From Mesorhizobium loti R88b (GTDB lineage: Bacteria; Pseudomonadota; Alphaproteobacteria; Rhizobiales; Rhizobiaceae), in NCBI RefSeq assembly GCF_013170845.1, contig NZ_CP033367.1, positions 5,829,001 to 5,893,000 on the forward strand: DNA of 64,000 bases, in the 5' to 3' direction. Each line of letters starts with the position of its first letter. The stretch's first letter is position 1. Below the pieces are notes generated by a model. The model did no database searches and was not told the DNA's origin. It saw only the letters and a program-made list of their open reading frames with translations. Positions 45,764 through 54,647 of the stretch are shown here, piece after piece. Position numbers and translations under genes: made by a program.

Positions 45764-46867
45764 ATGAACCAGAACACCGACCTGCTGACGCTGCGGTCCG
45801 TCTCGAAATCCTACGGCACGGTTCCCGTGCTGCACGACATCGACCTGTCGATCAAGGACGGTGAGTTCCTGACCGTGCTTGGACCGTCGGGCTCCGGCAA
45901 GACCACGGTGTTGCGGCTGATCGGCGGGCTGGAGCCGCTGACAGCGGGCGACATCCGCCTGGACGGCCAGGACATCAGCCGCATGCCGATCAACAAGCGG
46001 CCGTTCAACACCGTCTTCCAGGACTATGCGCTGTTCCCGCACATGACTGTTTCCGGCAATGTCGGCTATGGGCTTTCGGTTCGCCATATCAAGCGCAAGG
46101 AGATCGCGCGCCGCGTCGCGGAAGCGCTGGAACTGGTGCAGCTCGGGCGTTTCACCGACCGCTTCCCGGCGCAGCTCTCCGGCGGCCAGCGCCAGCGCGT
46201 TGCGCTGGCGCGCGCGCTGATCTGCCAGCCGCGCCTGATCCTGCTCGACGAGCCGCTCGCCGCACTCGACCTGGAACTGCGCCGGCAGATGCAGGAGTTC
46301 CTGAAATCCATCCAGCGTGAAATCAAGACAACCTTCCTGTTCGTCACCCACGACCAGGAAGAAGCGATCGGCATGGCCGACCGGATCTGCGTCATGCAGG
46401 CCGGCCATATCCGCCAGCTCGGTACGCCGCACGACCTCTACTACAAGCCGAATTGCGAGTTCGTGGCGCGCTTCTTCGGCGAGAACAATCTGGTCGCCGG
46501 AAAGCTCGGCCCGATCCAGGGCGAACAGCGATCGATTGAGACCGCACTTGGGCGCCTGGTCTGCTCGATCAGCGACCAGCCGCATCTGAAGACCGCACCA
46601 GACGGCGCCAGCGCCTTCGCGGCGTTCCGTCCCGAGGCCTTGCATCTTGCGGATGCCAAAGACGACGGCAACCGCTTTTCCGGTACCATCGCCGATCTGG
46701 CCTTTGCAGGCTCGTCGACCGTTGCCACGATCACAGCGGGGGCGGACAATGCCGCGCAGCGGCTGCGGCTACGCATGCCGAGCCGTATCGACGGCAGTGC
46801 GCTCAAGTCAGGCGAAACGGTCTCGCTTTGCTTTGCACCGCATGAAGGCCATCTGGTGCTGGCATGA
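45764..46867 (+). CDS. PotA-type ABC transporter ATPase
   Basis: A 367-residue ATPase. Walker A GPSGSGKTT, Q loop FQDYALFPHM, signature LSGGQRQRVALARAL, Walker B LILLDEPLAALD and switch VTHDQEEAIG are all canonical. The C-terminal TOBE domain (about 270-365) is present, as in PotA. It drives the importer formed by the two permeases downstream and overlaps the first by four bases. Confidence 0.93.
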   Translation: MNQNTDLLTLRSVSKSYGTVPVLHDIDLSIKDGEFLTVLGPSGSGKTTVLRLIGGLEPLTAGDIRLDGQDISRMPINKRPFNTVFQDYALFPHMTVSGNVGYGLSVRHIKRKEIARRVAEALELVQLGRFTDRFPAQLSGGQRQRVALARALICQPRLILLDEPLAALDLELRRQMQEFLKSIQREIKTTFLFVTHDQEEAIGMADRICVMQAGHIRQLGTPHDLYYKPNCEFVARFFGENNLVAGKLGPIQGEQRSIETALGRLVCSISDQPHLKTAPDGASAFAAFRPEALHLADAKDDGNRFSGTIADLAFAGSSTVATITAGADNAAQRLRLRMPSRIDGSALKSGETVSLCFAPHEGHLVLA

Positions 46868-47736
46868 GCGCGGCCGGCTCGACCCATCCCGCGGAAAGGC
46901 GTTTGTCGCTGCTGGTCACGGTGCTGGCCTTCGCGCTGCCGGTGATCTTCGTCCTCGTGCCGCTGGCGATCTTCCTCGTCTACAGCTTCTTCAGCGTCGA
47001 CCAGGGCACGATCATCTACGCGCCGACGCTCGGCAACTATGTCAGGTTCTTCACCGACCCGATCTTCCTGCCGGTGTTCTGGAATACCATCGTGCTGTGT
47101 GTGTCGGTGGCCGTCATCTGCATCCTGCTCGCCTATCCCGCCGCCTATTTCCTGACGACGCTGAAAGGGCGCTGGCGCTATGCTTTGCTGATGCTGCTGC
47201 TGGTGCCGCTGCTGATGAGCTATGTCATCAAGATCTACGCCATCCGCAGCATCCTCGGCCTCAACGGCTTCCTCAACAAGGCGCTGGTGGCGGTCGGCAT
47301 CCTGGATCAGCCATCGACGCTTTTCGTCTTCAACATGAACGCCATCCTGTTGACGCTGAGCCTGCTTTTGATCCCCTTCGCCATCCTGCCGATCTTCCTG
47401 TCGCTGGAGCGCATCCCGCAAACCTTGCTGCGCGCTTCCGATGACCTTGGCGCCAGCGGCTGGCAGACCTTCTTGCGCATCACCTTGCCGCTCAGCCTGC
47501 CCGGCGTCGCCTCGGCCGCGAGCTTCGTCTTCGTGCTGGCGATCGGCGACTTCCTGACGCCGCAGATGGTCGGCGGTATCAGCGGCTTCACCTTCGGCCG
47601 CATCCTCTACAGCCAGTTCGGCACAGCCTATAACTGGCCATTCGGCGCCGCACTCTCGGTGGCGTTGGCGATCGTGGTGATCTGCGCCATCCTCATCGGC
47701 GAACGCTTCGGACGCAACCGGGGGACGTCGTTATGA
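46864..47736 (+). CDS. PotB-type ABC transporter permease
   Basis: A 290-residue permease with six hydrophobic segments, the first LLVTVLAFALPVIFVLVPLAIFLVYSF. The EAA loop reads LRASDDLGASGWQTFLRITLPLSLPG. The segment FVLAIGDFLTPQMVGG near residue 220 is diagnostic of PotB/PotH proteins. It overlaps the ATPase before it and the PotC-type permease after it, both by ATGA. Confidence 0.93.
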   Translation: MSAAGSTHPAERRLSLLVTVLAFALPVIFVLVPLAIFLVYSFFSVDQGTIIYAPTLGNYVRFFTDPIFLPVFWNTIVLCVSVAVICILLAYPAAYFLTTLKGRWRYALLMLLLVPLLMSYVIKIYAIRSILGLNGFLNKALVAVGILDQPSTLFVFNMNAILLTLSLLLIPFAILPIFLSLERIPQTLLRASDDLGASGWQTFLRITLPLSLPGVASAASFVFVLAIGDFLTPQMVGGISGFTFGRILYSQFGTAYNWPFGAALSVALAIVVICAILIGERFGRNRGTSL

Positions 47737-48533
47737 GCGCCCTGCCCCGGCCCTCGACCATCTTCCTGGCCGCGATCACGACGCTGGTCGCGGTGCTGCT
47801 CTACAGCCCGCTGTTCGTGCCGATCGTGTCGTCGTTCTTCACCATCTCGCATGGCAATGTCGACTGGTCGTCACCGACGCTTTCGACCTATGTGGCGCTG
47901 GCCGAAAACCACGACATCCTGACCGCCTTGCGCACCACGCTGATCGTCGGCGTCTGCACAGTCGTCCTCTCCGTGGTCAGCGGAACGCTGCTGGCGCTCT
48001 ACTATCACGGCCGCCGCTCCGGACGCTCGATCCTGCAGTTCATCATCTTCCTGCCATTCCTGATGCCGCCGATCATCAGCGGCCTGGCGCTGCTGATCTT
48101 CTTTCGCGAAATCCATCTTGAGCGCTCGCTGCTGACGGTCGTCATCGGCCACACTGTCTTCGTGCTGGCGATCGTTTATCGCACGGTGCTGATGCGGCTG
48201 CAGTCGATGAGCCGCACGCTGGTCGAAGCGTCCTACGATCTCGGCGCCACCGGCTGGCAGACCTTCTGGCGCATCATCCTGCCTAACCTGTCGAGCGCCA
48301 TGGTCGGCGGCGCCATCCTGGCCTTCGCGCTGTCATTCGACGAAACCATGATCACCATCCTGGTCACCGGCACGCAAAGCACGCTGCCGGTCAGGTTGTG
48401 GGCGATGATGCGGCTTGGCTTCTCGCCCGACATCAATGCGCTGGTGGCGCTGATCCTGATGTTCACCGTGCTGCTCTGCGTGCTCGCCGCCCGTTTCCTG
48501 ATCCCCAGGCAAATGGCGACGGAACGGACCTGA
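47733..48533 (+). CDS. PotC-type ABC transporter permease
   Basis: A 266-residue permease with six hydrophobic segments. The EAA loop is LVEASYDLGATGWQTFWRIILPNLSSAM, and FALSFDETMITILVTGTQSTLPVRLW near residue 205 is the PotC/PotI hallmark. It ends the importer operon and converges on the FAD-linked dehydrogenase gene. No polyamine-degrading enzyme is nearby, so substrate is uncertain. Confidence 0.93.
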   Translation: MSALPRPSTIFLAAITTLVAVLLYSPLFVPIVSSFFTISHGNVDWSSPTLSTYVALAENHDILTALRTTLIVGVCTVVLSVVSGTLLALYYHGRRSGRSILQFIIFLPFLMPPIISGLALLIFFREIHLERSLLTVVIGHTVFVLAIVYRTVLMRLQSMSRTLVEASYDLGATGWQTFWRIILPNLSSAMVGGAILAFALSFDETMITILVTGTQSTLPVRLWAMMRLGFSPDINALVALILMFTVLLCVLAARFLIPRQMATERT

Positions 48534-48548
48534 GCTCTCGAGCGCCCG

Positions 48549-49952
48549 TCATCGCGCGGGGGCCGTTGGATCGAGATCGAAGACCCGTCCGCGGTTGAGG
48601 ATGTCCTTCGGGTCAAGCGCTGTCTTCAGCCGCCGCATCGTGGCGATTTCGGCGTCGCTGCGCACCAGGTGCAACCACTGCTTCTTGTCGAGGCCGATGC
48701 CATGTTCGGCCGACACGCCGCCGCCCGCCGCCGCGACACCGCGATAGACGATGCCGTAGGCCGCCGCCGGATCCGCGGACAGGACCTGGTAGTGCAGATT
48801 GCCGTCGCCGAGATGGCCGAAGACATAAATGTCGGCGCCGGGATCGACGGCGTGGATGGCTGCGTCCGCCTCTTGCAGGAACGCGCCCATGCGCGACAGC
48901 GGGATGCTGATGTCGACGCCGATCAGGCCTTTGATCGAAAACAGGACACGGTTGGCGTCCTCGCGCACGTCCCAAAGCGCGCGGAATTCGCGCGGTGATT
49001 GCGAGACGACGACATCGTCGACCACGCCGTCCTCGACCGCCTGCATCAGAACTTCGGCGAAGCGTTCGCTGTCGCGCTCGGGCTCACTGCCCTGGATTTC
49101 GGCTAAGACATAGACGGGCGAGCCGGCCGGCAACGGCGCCGGCATGGCCATGCTGCCAACCATGATGTCATAGAGCGGCGCGAAGTTGACCTCGTAGGCT
49201 GATAGCAATGGCCCGAGCTTTTGCCGCAGCAGCCCAAGCAGCGCGATCGCCGCATCGAGCGAAGCGAGCGCGCAAAAGGCGTTCACCTCGGACGCGGGCT
49301 TGGGATACAGCCTGAGCGCGGCGCGGGTGACGACGCCAAGGGTGCCTTCCGCGCCGATGAAGAGCTGGCTGAGGTCGTAGCCGGAATTGTCCTTGGGCAG
49401 GCCCCTCAGCGAGGACAGCACGCTGCCATCGGCAAGCACGGCCTCCAGCCCCAGCACCTGCGCCCGGTACATGCCGTAGCGCAGCACGCGGATGCCGCCG
49501 GCATTGGTGGCGATGTTGCCGCCGACCGTTGCCGAACCCCGCGCGCCGATATCGACACCGAACATCAGCCCGGCGCCGTCGGCGGCCTCCTGCACCGCCT
49601 GCAGCGTTGCACCCGCTTCGGCGACGATGCTGGCGGCCTGGCTATCCGGTGCGGCAAGGCCGGTCATGCGCTCCAGCGACAGCACGATCTCGCCCGGCTG
49701 GACGCGTGCGCCACCGGCCAGTCCGGTGCGTCCACCCTGGACGACGACCGGCTGGCCGAGAGCGTTGCACCCGGCGAGTGCTGCCGCGACACCAACAGTA
49801 TCGCGCGGACGCAGCACCACTTCCGGCAGCACGCCAGGCTTGCCGTCAAGAGCATCGCGATAGCGCTGGTCGACATCGGCGCCGGCAAGCACGCCGCCCG
49901 CGCCCAGCCTATCGCCAAGAGCGGAGAGAAGTCGTTGCGTTTCGGGCGACAT
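48549..49952 (-). CDS. FAD-linked oxidase, GlcD / D-2-hydroxyacid dehydrogenase type
   Basis: A 467-residue flavoprotein of the FAD_binding_4 type. The FAD-binding half contains VVQGGRTGLAGGARV and ATVGGNIATNAGGIRVLRYGM. The C-terminal half has the metal/substrate segment FGHLGDGNLHYQV and the final EHGIGLDKKQWLH, both typical of D-lactate, glycolate and D-2-hydroxyglutarate dehydrogenases. It oxidises a D-2-hydroxy acid, passing electrons to an acceptor other than O2. It is on its own, convergent with the PotABC-type operon. Confidence 0.9.
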   Translation of the reverse strand: MSPETQRLLSALGDRLGAGGVLAGADVDQRYRDALDGKPGVLPEVVLRPRDTVGVAAALAGCNALGQPVVVQGGRTGLAGGARVQPGEIVLSLERMTGLAAPDSQAASIVAEAGATLQAVQEAADGAGLMFGVDIGARGSATVGGNIATNAGGIRVLRYGMYRAQVLGLEAVLADGSVLSSLRGLPKDNSGYDLSQLFIGAEGTLGVVTRAALRLYPKPASEVNAFCALASLDAAIALLGLLRQKLGPLLSAYEVNFAPLYDIMVGSMAMPAPLPAGSPVYVLAEIQGSEPERDSERFAEVLMQAVEDGVVDDVVVSQSPREFRALWDVREDANRVLFSIKGLIGVDISIPLSRMGAFLQEADAAIHAVDPGADIYVFGHLGDGNLHYQVLSADPAAAYGIVYRGVAAAGGGVSAEHGIGLDKKQWLHLVRSDAEIATMRRLKTALDPKDILNRGRVFDLDPTAPAR

Positions 49953-50164
49953 CGGGCTCAGACGCCTGCGTGGCGAGACGCGTCTGCGTCCAGCGACCGG
50001 ACGGCCCGATGCGTATTCCTGTCCGACACGCGCGCCATCCTTCCATTGCAGCCGGTCGATCCTATTCGGGATCGCCTGCCGTGCAAGCGATATCGGCCTG
50101 CCTCAAGGCGATGCCGGCACCAATCGCGATGCGATGCGATCGATGCCGGACACACTGTGTCAGT

Positions 50165-51424
50165 CTACTGAAGCTTGGCCTGCAGCGCGTTGACGTCGTC
50201 GGTGGTCATTTCACCGTCGGTGGTCACCTTGCCGTCGACGATCTTCCACAGCCGGAACGGACCGGTGATGTCGCCATATTTGTCGAAGGCGACCGGGCCG
50301 ATGACACCTTCATAGCGGATCGGCTTGCCGTCCTTGATCAGGCCGAGCGCCTTGGCGAACTCCTCCTTGCCGGCGAAGATCGGCGTGCCGGCCGGATCGA
50401 CCGCCTTGTACATCGCGTCCTTGATCTTGGCCGGATCCTCGGAGCCGGCAATGGCGATGGCCAGACCAACGATGGCGCCGGCATCATAGGAACGGTCGGC
50501 CGCCGGATTGGACGGCTCGATGCCGGAGAATTCCTTGTAGTTCTTCATGAAATAGTCGGTCGAAGCCGTCGGGCTGGTGCCCGACGAGGTGCCATAGGCC
50601 TCCTTCAGATAATCGGCGCCGACAGACTCGATGAAATCAGGGCTGTTCATGCCGTCATTGAGCAGGAATTTCTGCACGCCGCCCTGCGAAATCCAGGTGC
50701 GGGCAACCGTTGCGCCGTCGACCGGCGTGCTGACGAGATAGAGCCCGTCCGGTTCGCCCGCCATCGCCGCCGTGACCTCGGAGGCATAGCTCGACTGTTT
50801 CTCATTGTAGGGCGTGTCGGAGACGATGGTGCCGCCGAGCGCTTTGTAGGCGCGTGAGAATTCGGCGACCATGTTGACGCCGAAGTCGTTGTTGACGTGG
50901 ATGATCGACAGCTTCTTGAAGCCCTTGTCGATGGCGTATTTGGCGGCAGCCACGCCCTGCAGCGCATCCGACGTGATGGTGCGGAAGAAGATGCCGTTGG
51001 TCTTGCCGTCGCGGCCGAGCGCCGTCAGCGTCGGCGAGGAGGAAGCCGGCGACACCTGGACGATCTTGGCCGGTGCGGTCACCGAAGTCAGGATCGGGAT
51101 CGAGACCGAAGAGATAATGCCGCCTATGATGACCGGCACCTTCTTGACCTGGACCAGCTGGGTGGCGGCATCGACCGCTATGTTGCCCTGGCTCTGGCTG
51201 TCGCGCGTGTCGGTCGCCAGATCGCAGCCACGCACGCCGCCGGCGGCGTTGATGTCGCGAAAAGCCATTTCGACCGACTTGGCGCCGGCCTGGCCGTATT
51301 CGCCGGCCGGACCGGTCAGTTCCATGACGAGGCCGACGGTGATCTTGCAGTCGGCAGCTTGTGCGGCACCCGCCATCGTGACGAGCGCGAGCGCGGTGGT
51401 GAGTTGGAGTATCGTCTTTGTCAT
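50165..51424 (-). CDS. Branched-chain-type ABC substrate-binding protein
   Basis: A 419-residue periplasmic protein of the Leu/Ile/Val-binding family. The signal peptide KTILQLTTALALVTMAGAAQA ends before ADCKITVGLVMELTGPAGEYGQAG, the classic first-lobe start. ATG 51424 follows AAAGGGGAACAACA; the frame is open much further upstream but only as a shadow. It has a 49-base gap after the SnoaL-like gene and is the last gene of the leftward operon begun by the GntR gene at 54519. Its ATPases and permeases are at 54648-58073 in a divergent operon, an unusual split. Ligand unknown. Confidence 0.9.
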   Translation of the reverse strand: MTKTILQLTTALALVTMAGAAQAADCKITVGLVMELTGPAGEYGQAGAKSVEMAFRDINAAGGVRGCDLATDTRDSQSQGNIAVDAATQLVQVKKVPVIIGGIISSVSIPILTSVTAPAKIVQVSPASSSPTLTALGRDGKTNGIFFRTITSDALQGVAAAKYAIDKGFKKLSIIHVNNDFGVNMVAEFSRAYKALGGTIVSDTPYNEKQSSYASEVTAAMAGEPDGLYLVSTPVDGATVARTWISQGGVQKFLLNDGMNSPDFIESVGADYLKEAYGTSSGTSPTASTDYFMKNYKEFSGIEPSNPAADRSYDAGAIVGLAIAIAGSEDPAKIKDAMYKAVDPAGTPIFAGKEEFAKALGLIKDGKPIRYEGVIGPVAFDKYGDITGPFRLWKIVDGKVTTDGEMTTDDVNALQAKLQ

Positions 51425-51473
51425 TGTTGTTCCCCTTTCGTTACTCGACTCTAATTTGATCTCTGGAGCCTGT

Positions 51474-51902
51474 TCAGCGTTCCGGCACCCGCAGCCAGGT
51501 TTCATGCAGATGCCGCCATTCGACGCCGTTGGGCGCCGATGAACTGGTGGTAAAGACGGCGCTTGACTGGCGGCGGCTATGCTTGCCGCCGCGCAGCTGT
51601 GCCTCGACGTAGAAGACGACGATCGTGTCGGCGCTTTGCCAACCGGGGCGGATGTCCTCGATCGAGATGGTAAAGCTGTCATCGCAGGAGGCCCGGCTTG
51701 AGCGGACATGGTCGACGACCTCAGCCCGATCGAGCACAATGCCGTCCGGCGTGACCATGCCGAGGTCTTCGCCCATGACATGCTCGAAGCGGTCGAAATC
51801 CACCGTGTCGGCACGCGCAGGGACAAACCAGTCGACGAAGAAGCGATGCAGGTCGACGACCTCGGCGCTGGCACGCGAAAACAGGGAGGGTCTGCCGCTC
51901 AT
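51474..51902 (-). CDS. SnoaL/NTF2-like small protein
   Basis: A 142-residue protein with the pattern of an NTF2-like (SnoaL or DUF4440) fold: an N-terminal helix LHRFFVDWFVPARADTVDFDRFEHVMGEDLGMVTPDG, then the long strand series TISIEDIRPGW, DTIVVFYVEAQLRGGKHSRRQSSAVFTTS and EWRHLHETWLRV. Members are isomerases, hydrolases or ligand-binding proteins, and the active site cannot be told by eye. It overlaps the aldo/keto reductase gene by four bases, so it belongs to the same pathway. Confidence 0.72.
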   Translation of the reverse strand: MSGRPSLFSRASAEVVDLHRFFVDWFVPARADTVDFDRFEHVMGEDLGMVTPDGIVLDRAEVVDHVRSSRASCDDSFTISIEDIRPGWQSADTIVVFYVEAQLRGGKHSRRQSSAVFTTSSSAPNGVEWRHLHETWLRVPER

Positions 51903-52954
51903 TTCTTCCCCGCATTGAGGTTGTAATGCATGATCGAACCATGGCGGCCATGGCGGTCGCGCTCCAGCGTGTAGACATCGCCGTCGAGCCCGGTCCCTTG
52001 CGCAATGACGGCGGCAATTCGCGACCGGTCGTCGGCGTCGAGTACGACATCCATGATTTTGGCATTGGCCAGCGCATGCGCCTGGTTGCGGGCACCGACG
52101 ATGACCGCCGCCACTTGGCGCTGCTCCAGCACCCAGGCACTGGCGATGGTGGCGATGTCGACGCCATGCCGGTCGCCAACGGATTTCAAGGCCCGAAGCA
52201 ATTGCTGGAACAGGTCCCAGCCGCCGAAATCATCGATGATCAGCTTGTATTTGACCAGCGAGCGGTTTTCGAGCGGCGTCGCGGGTTCGGCCACGCCAAG
52301 CCATTTGTCGCTGAGGAAGCCGCCGGCGACCGAACCATAGCAGAGGAAGCTGACGCCATTCTGCTTTGCAAGGTCAGCAAGGCTATTCGCGGGCCGCTGG
52401 TCGAGCACCGAATATTGCAGTTGCTGGCTGACCAGCGGAATGCCGGCGGCGAGGATTTCGGCGAGCCGCGGCGTGTCGAAATTGGTGGTGCCGAGATTGC
52501 GCACCTTGCCCTCCAGCCGAAGCTCGTTGAGCCAGCCCATCGCGTCGACGTAACGAGGCTGGTCATAATCCCACCAGTGGAACTGCACGAGATCGATCCG
52601 CTCGGTCTTAAGCCTGCGCAGCGACTGGTCGACGATGCCCCTGATGTAGTCGCGGCTGATGCCGGCCAGCCGTTCGAGGTCGGGCACCAGCTTGGTGTGC
52701 ACCTTCATCCTGGCGGCGACATCGAGGCCGCGCTCGCTGGCCAGCCGCAGGCGCGCGGCGCCGATCAGCTCCTCGACGCCGGTATAGATGTCGGCGCAAT
52801 CATAGGTCCAGATGCCAGCATCGAAGGTGGCGATCAGGTCGGCCACCGCTTGGCCGCGATCGATGGCGCCGTGCCCACCTGCGAGTTGCCAGCCGCCGCG
52901 AATGACGCGCGAGATGGTGTAGCCGGGACCGAGTTCGAAGGTCTTGGCGCTCAT
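51899..52954 (-). CDS. Aldo/keto reductase
   Basis: A 351-residue NADPH-dependent oxidoreductase of the AKR superfamily. The catalytic Asp and Tyr are in FDAGIWTYDCADIYTGVEELIG; the Lys in MKVHTKLVPDL; the His in LVQFHWWDY. The nucleotide-binding end has VIVGARNQAHALAN. A TIM barrel of somewhat greater than usual length. It overlaps the TIGR04076 gene upstream and the SnoaL-like gene downstream by ATGA. It probably reduces an aldehyde or ketone intermediate of the uncharacterised pathway. Confidence 0.87.
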   Translation of the reverse strand: MSAKTFELGPGYTISRVIRGGWQLAGGHGAIDRGQAVADLIATFDAGIWTYDCADIYTGVEELIGAARLRLASERGLDVAARMKVHTKLVPDLERLAGISRDYIRGIVDQSLRRLKTERIDLVQFHWWDYDQPRYVDAMGWLNELRLEGKVRNLGTTNFDTPRLAEILAAGIPLVSQQLQYSVLDQRPANSLADLAKQNGVSFLCYGSVAGGFLSDKWLGVAEPATPLENRSLVKYKLIIDDFGGWDLFQQLLRALKSVGDRHGVDIATIASAWVLEQRQVAAVIVGARNQAHALANAKIMDVVLDADDRSRIAAVIAQGTGLDGDVYTLERDRHGRHGSIMHYNLNAGKK

Positions 52955-53304
52955 GTCTGGTCATTCTCCTTCGGCAGCGGCACGGCCGTGGTTTCGGCAT
53001 GGCTGAACCGCCGCTTGGCCAGCCTGACGATGCGGAGCCGGCTGGCGCAATTGGGATCGGGACAGGCGATCTCGGCGTCCGAGGTCATCCAGTCATTCCT
53101 GTCGGTCGGGCGCTGCTTTGCCGCGAGAAACGGCAATACGGAGGCAAGCGAATAGATCGAAAAACTCTGCCCCGCCGGCATCGACAGCATCTCGCCCTTG
53201 AGTTCGAAATAGTCGCCTGATTTGGCGCCGCAATAGATGGGCTTGCCCTCGGGGATAACCGCCTCGACGCGAAGGTCGAAAAGATCGAAACTGTCGTCAG
53301 CCAT
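52951..53304 (-). CDS. TIGR04076-family small protein
   Basis: A 117-residue protein of unknown function. Visible features are the opening DLRVEAVIPEGKPIYCGAKSGDYFELKGE, a helix FSIYSLASVLPFLAAKQRP, a WMTSDAEIACPDPNCASRLRI segment with two cysteines (CPDPNC) and a basic C terminus. The pattern (small beta domain, then PxL...KQR.....DW......CPDP) is what I recall for TIGR04076, whose role is unknown; the CPDPNC pair could bind metal. It overlaps DUF3830 upstream by eight bases and the aldo/keto reductase downstream by four. Confidence 0.7.
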   Translation of the reverse strand: MADDSFDLFDLRVEAVIPEGKPIYCGAKSGDYFELKGEMLSMPAGQSFSIYSLASVLPFLAAKQRPTDRNDWMTSDAEIACPDPNCASRLRIVRLAKRRFSHAETTAVPLPKENDQT

Positions 53305-53788
53305 TCGAGGCCTCCACCAGGCTGAAAGTCATGTCGCAGGCGCCGTTGCGGCGGATGATCCCGCATGCGGCGGCGAACTGGTCGCGCTGATCGGCCCGCA
53401 CCTGCGCCACGACGCTACCGGCCAGCCAACCGATCGGGAACAGCAGGCGCGCCCCCTGCCCGTAATAGAGACCGATATCGAAGATGGCGGTGGGATTGCC
53501 GCCCCACATACGCGGCGGCACGTAGGACAGCACGATGTCACCCGGCTGCGGCGTCAATGTCGCGTTCTCCGCCGGCAAGGGCTTGGCATAGGCCTGGCCC
53601 TCGAGATCAGCCGATGGAACCGGACAAGAAATTTCCGGGCCTGTCCACATCGCATGAATGCCCGGAACGACGCGTGGCGTGGCGAGATACGCCTGGAGAA
53701 ACGCCGCGTTTTCCGGCGCCTTCTCGGGCAGCAGCAGGGCTGTCACGGAAAGCTTCGAGCGTGGCTCGGTGATCCCAATGGAAATCAT
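53297..53788 (-). CDS. DUF3830-family protein (cyclophilin-like)
   Basis: A 163-residue protein. ALLLPEKAPENAAFLQAYL and the ending WLAGSVVAQVRADQRDQFAAACGIIRRNGACDMTFSLVE fit DUF3830, a small cyclophilin-like family of unknown function that often sits beside importers and amidohydrolases in proteobacteria. The central segment QPGDIVLSYVPPRMWGGNPTAIFDIGLYYG is also typical. No catalytic residues can be assigned. ATG 53788 overlaps the GntR stop (ATGA), so the protein is made together with the regulator. Confidence 0.75.
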   Translation of the reverse strand: MISIGITEPRSKLSVTALLLPEKAPENAAFLQAYLATPRVVPGIHAMWTGPEISCPVPSADLEGQAYAKPLPAENATLTPQPGDIVLSYVPPRMWGGNPTAIFDIGLYYGQGARLLFPIGWLAGSVVAQVRADQRDQFAAACGIIRRNGACDMTFSLVEASNG

Positions 53789-54519
53789 GTCTGATCTTTC
53801 GTGGCAGCCGATTGCAGCTTGTCGCGCAGGAAAGCAAAAGGCCGGCTGATATCGGCCACCAGCGCTTCGCGCGCCGCTTGCGCGTCCTGTTTGGCTAGAG
53901 CCGCGACGATGCTGCGGTGATAGTGCGCGGTGTCGACCTCGCCGGCTTCGGAAAAGGCGTAGATGGCGACGCGGATGCAAGGTCCCGATTGCAGCCACAG
54001 GCTCTCGATCATCGGGATCAGCACGGCCGACCCGCAGCAGCGGTAGATCTCGAAATGGAAGCTCTGGTTGAGCGTCGCTTCGCGGTCGATATCCTTCTTG
54101 TGCTTCAGCGCCCGCATCTCGTCCCACTCGCCCAGCATGGCTTCAATCGAAGCAATCTGGCGCGGGCTCATGCGCGTGGCGGCAAGCGCAATCGCTTCGC
54201 CTTCGATGAGGGAGCGGGCGCGCAGAAGGTCGTCGATGCGTTCCAGTGTGATCGGCGGCACGCGCACCGAGCGGTTGGGCAGCGCCTCCAGCGCCTTTTC
54301 CGTGATCAGCCGCCCCAGCGCTTCGCGCACCGGCATGGTCGAGGTGACCAGTGCATCGGCAAGGCCACGGATGGTCAGCACCTGGTTCGGTTCGAACAGG
54401 CCGCCGATCAAGGCCCGGCGCAACTCAGAATAGACGCGATCCTGCACGGTCTCGCGGCCGACCGGCGTAAGCTGGGCTGCGATCGTTTCATTGTTTCGCT
54501 CGATGGCAGCCTTTTGCAT
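53785..54519 (-). CDS. GntR-family regulator (FCD subfamily)
   Basis: A 244-residue regulator: winged HTH from VQDRVYSELRRALIGGLFEPNQVLTIRGLADAL to TMPVREALGRLITEKALEALPNRSVRVP, then an FCD effector domain with ARSLIEGEAIALAATRMS and metal-binding His positions in NQSFHFEIYRCCG and HYHRSIVAAL. It heads the leftward operon DUF3830-TIGR04076-AKR-SnoaL-binding protein and diverges from the ATPase/permease operon. The palindrome TGTGATCACA at 54590-54599 in the shared promoter is a likely binding site. Confidence 0.9.
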   Translation of the reverse strand: MQKAAIERNNETIAAQLTPVGRETVQDRVYSELRRALIGGLFEPNQVLTIRGLADALVTSTMPVREALGRLITEKALEALPNRSVRVPPITLERIDDLLRARSLIEGEAIALAATRMSPRQIASIEAMLGEWDEMRALKHKKDIDREATLNQSFHFEIYRCCGSAVLIPMIESLWLQSGPCIRVAIYAFSEAGEVDTAHYHRSIVAALAKQDAQAAREALVADISRPFAFLRDKLQSAATKDQT

Positions 54520-54575
54520 GGCAGTCCCGGTCTTGGCCCGTTTTCGGCTTGCGGATGAAATTAAAGCCGAATAGC

Positions 54576-54599
54576 GTGATCAAAGCAAGTGTGATCACA
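54576..54599. promoter_or_regulatory. Candidate GntR operator in the divergent transporter promoter
   Basis: GTGATCA (54576-54582) and the palindrome TGTGATCACA (54590-54599) share the half site GTGATC with a 15-base repeat distance. They lie in the AT-rich gap between the divergent regulator and ATPase genes, 50-70 bases from both starts. Confidence 0.6.
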
Positions 54600-54647
54600 A
54601 ATCAAAAATCAGGAGGCGGCGACGATCGTCTTCGGCCAGAGGGTTTG

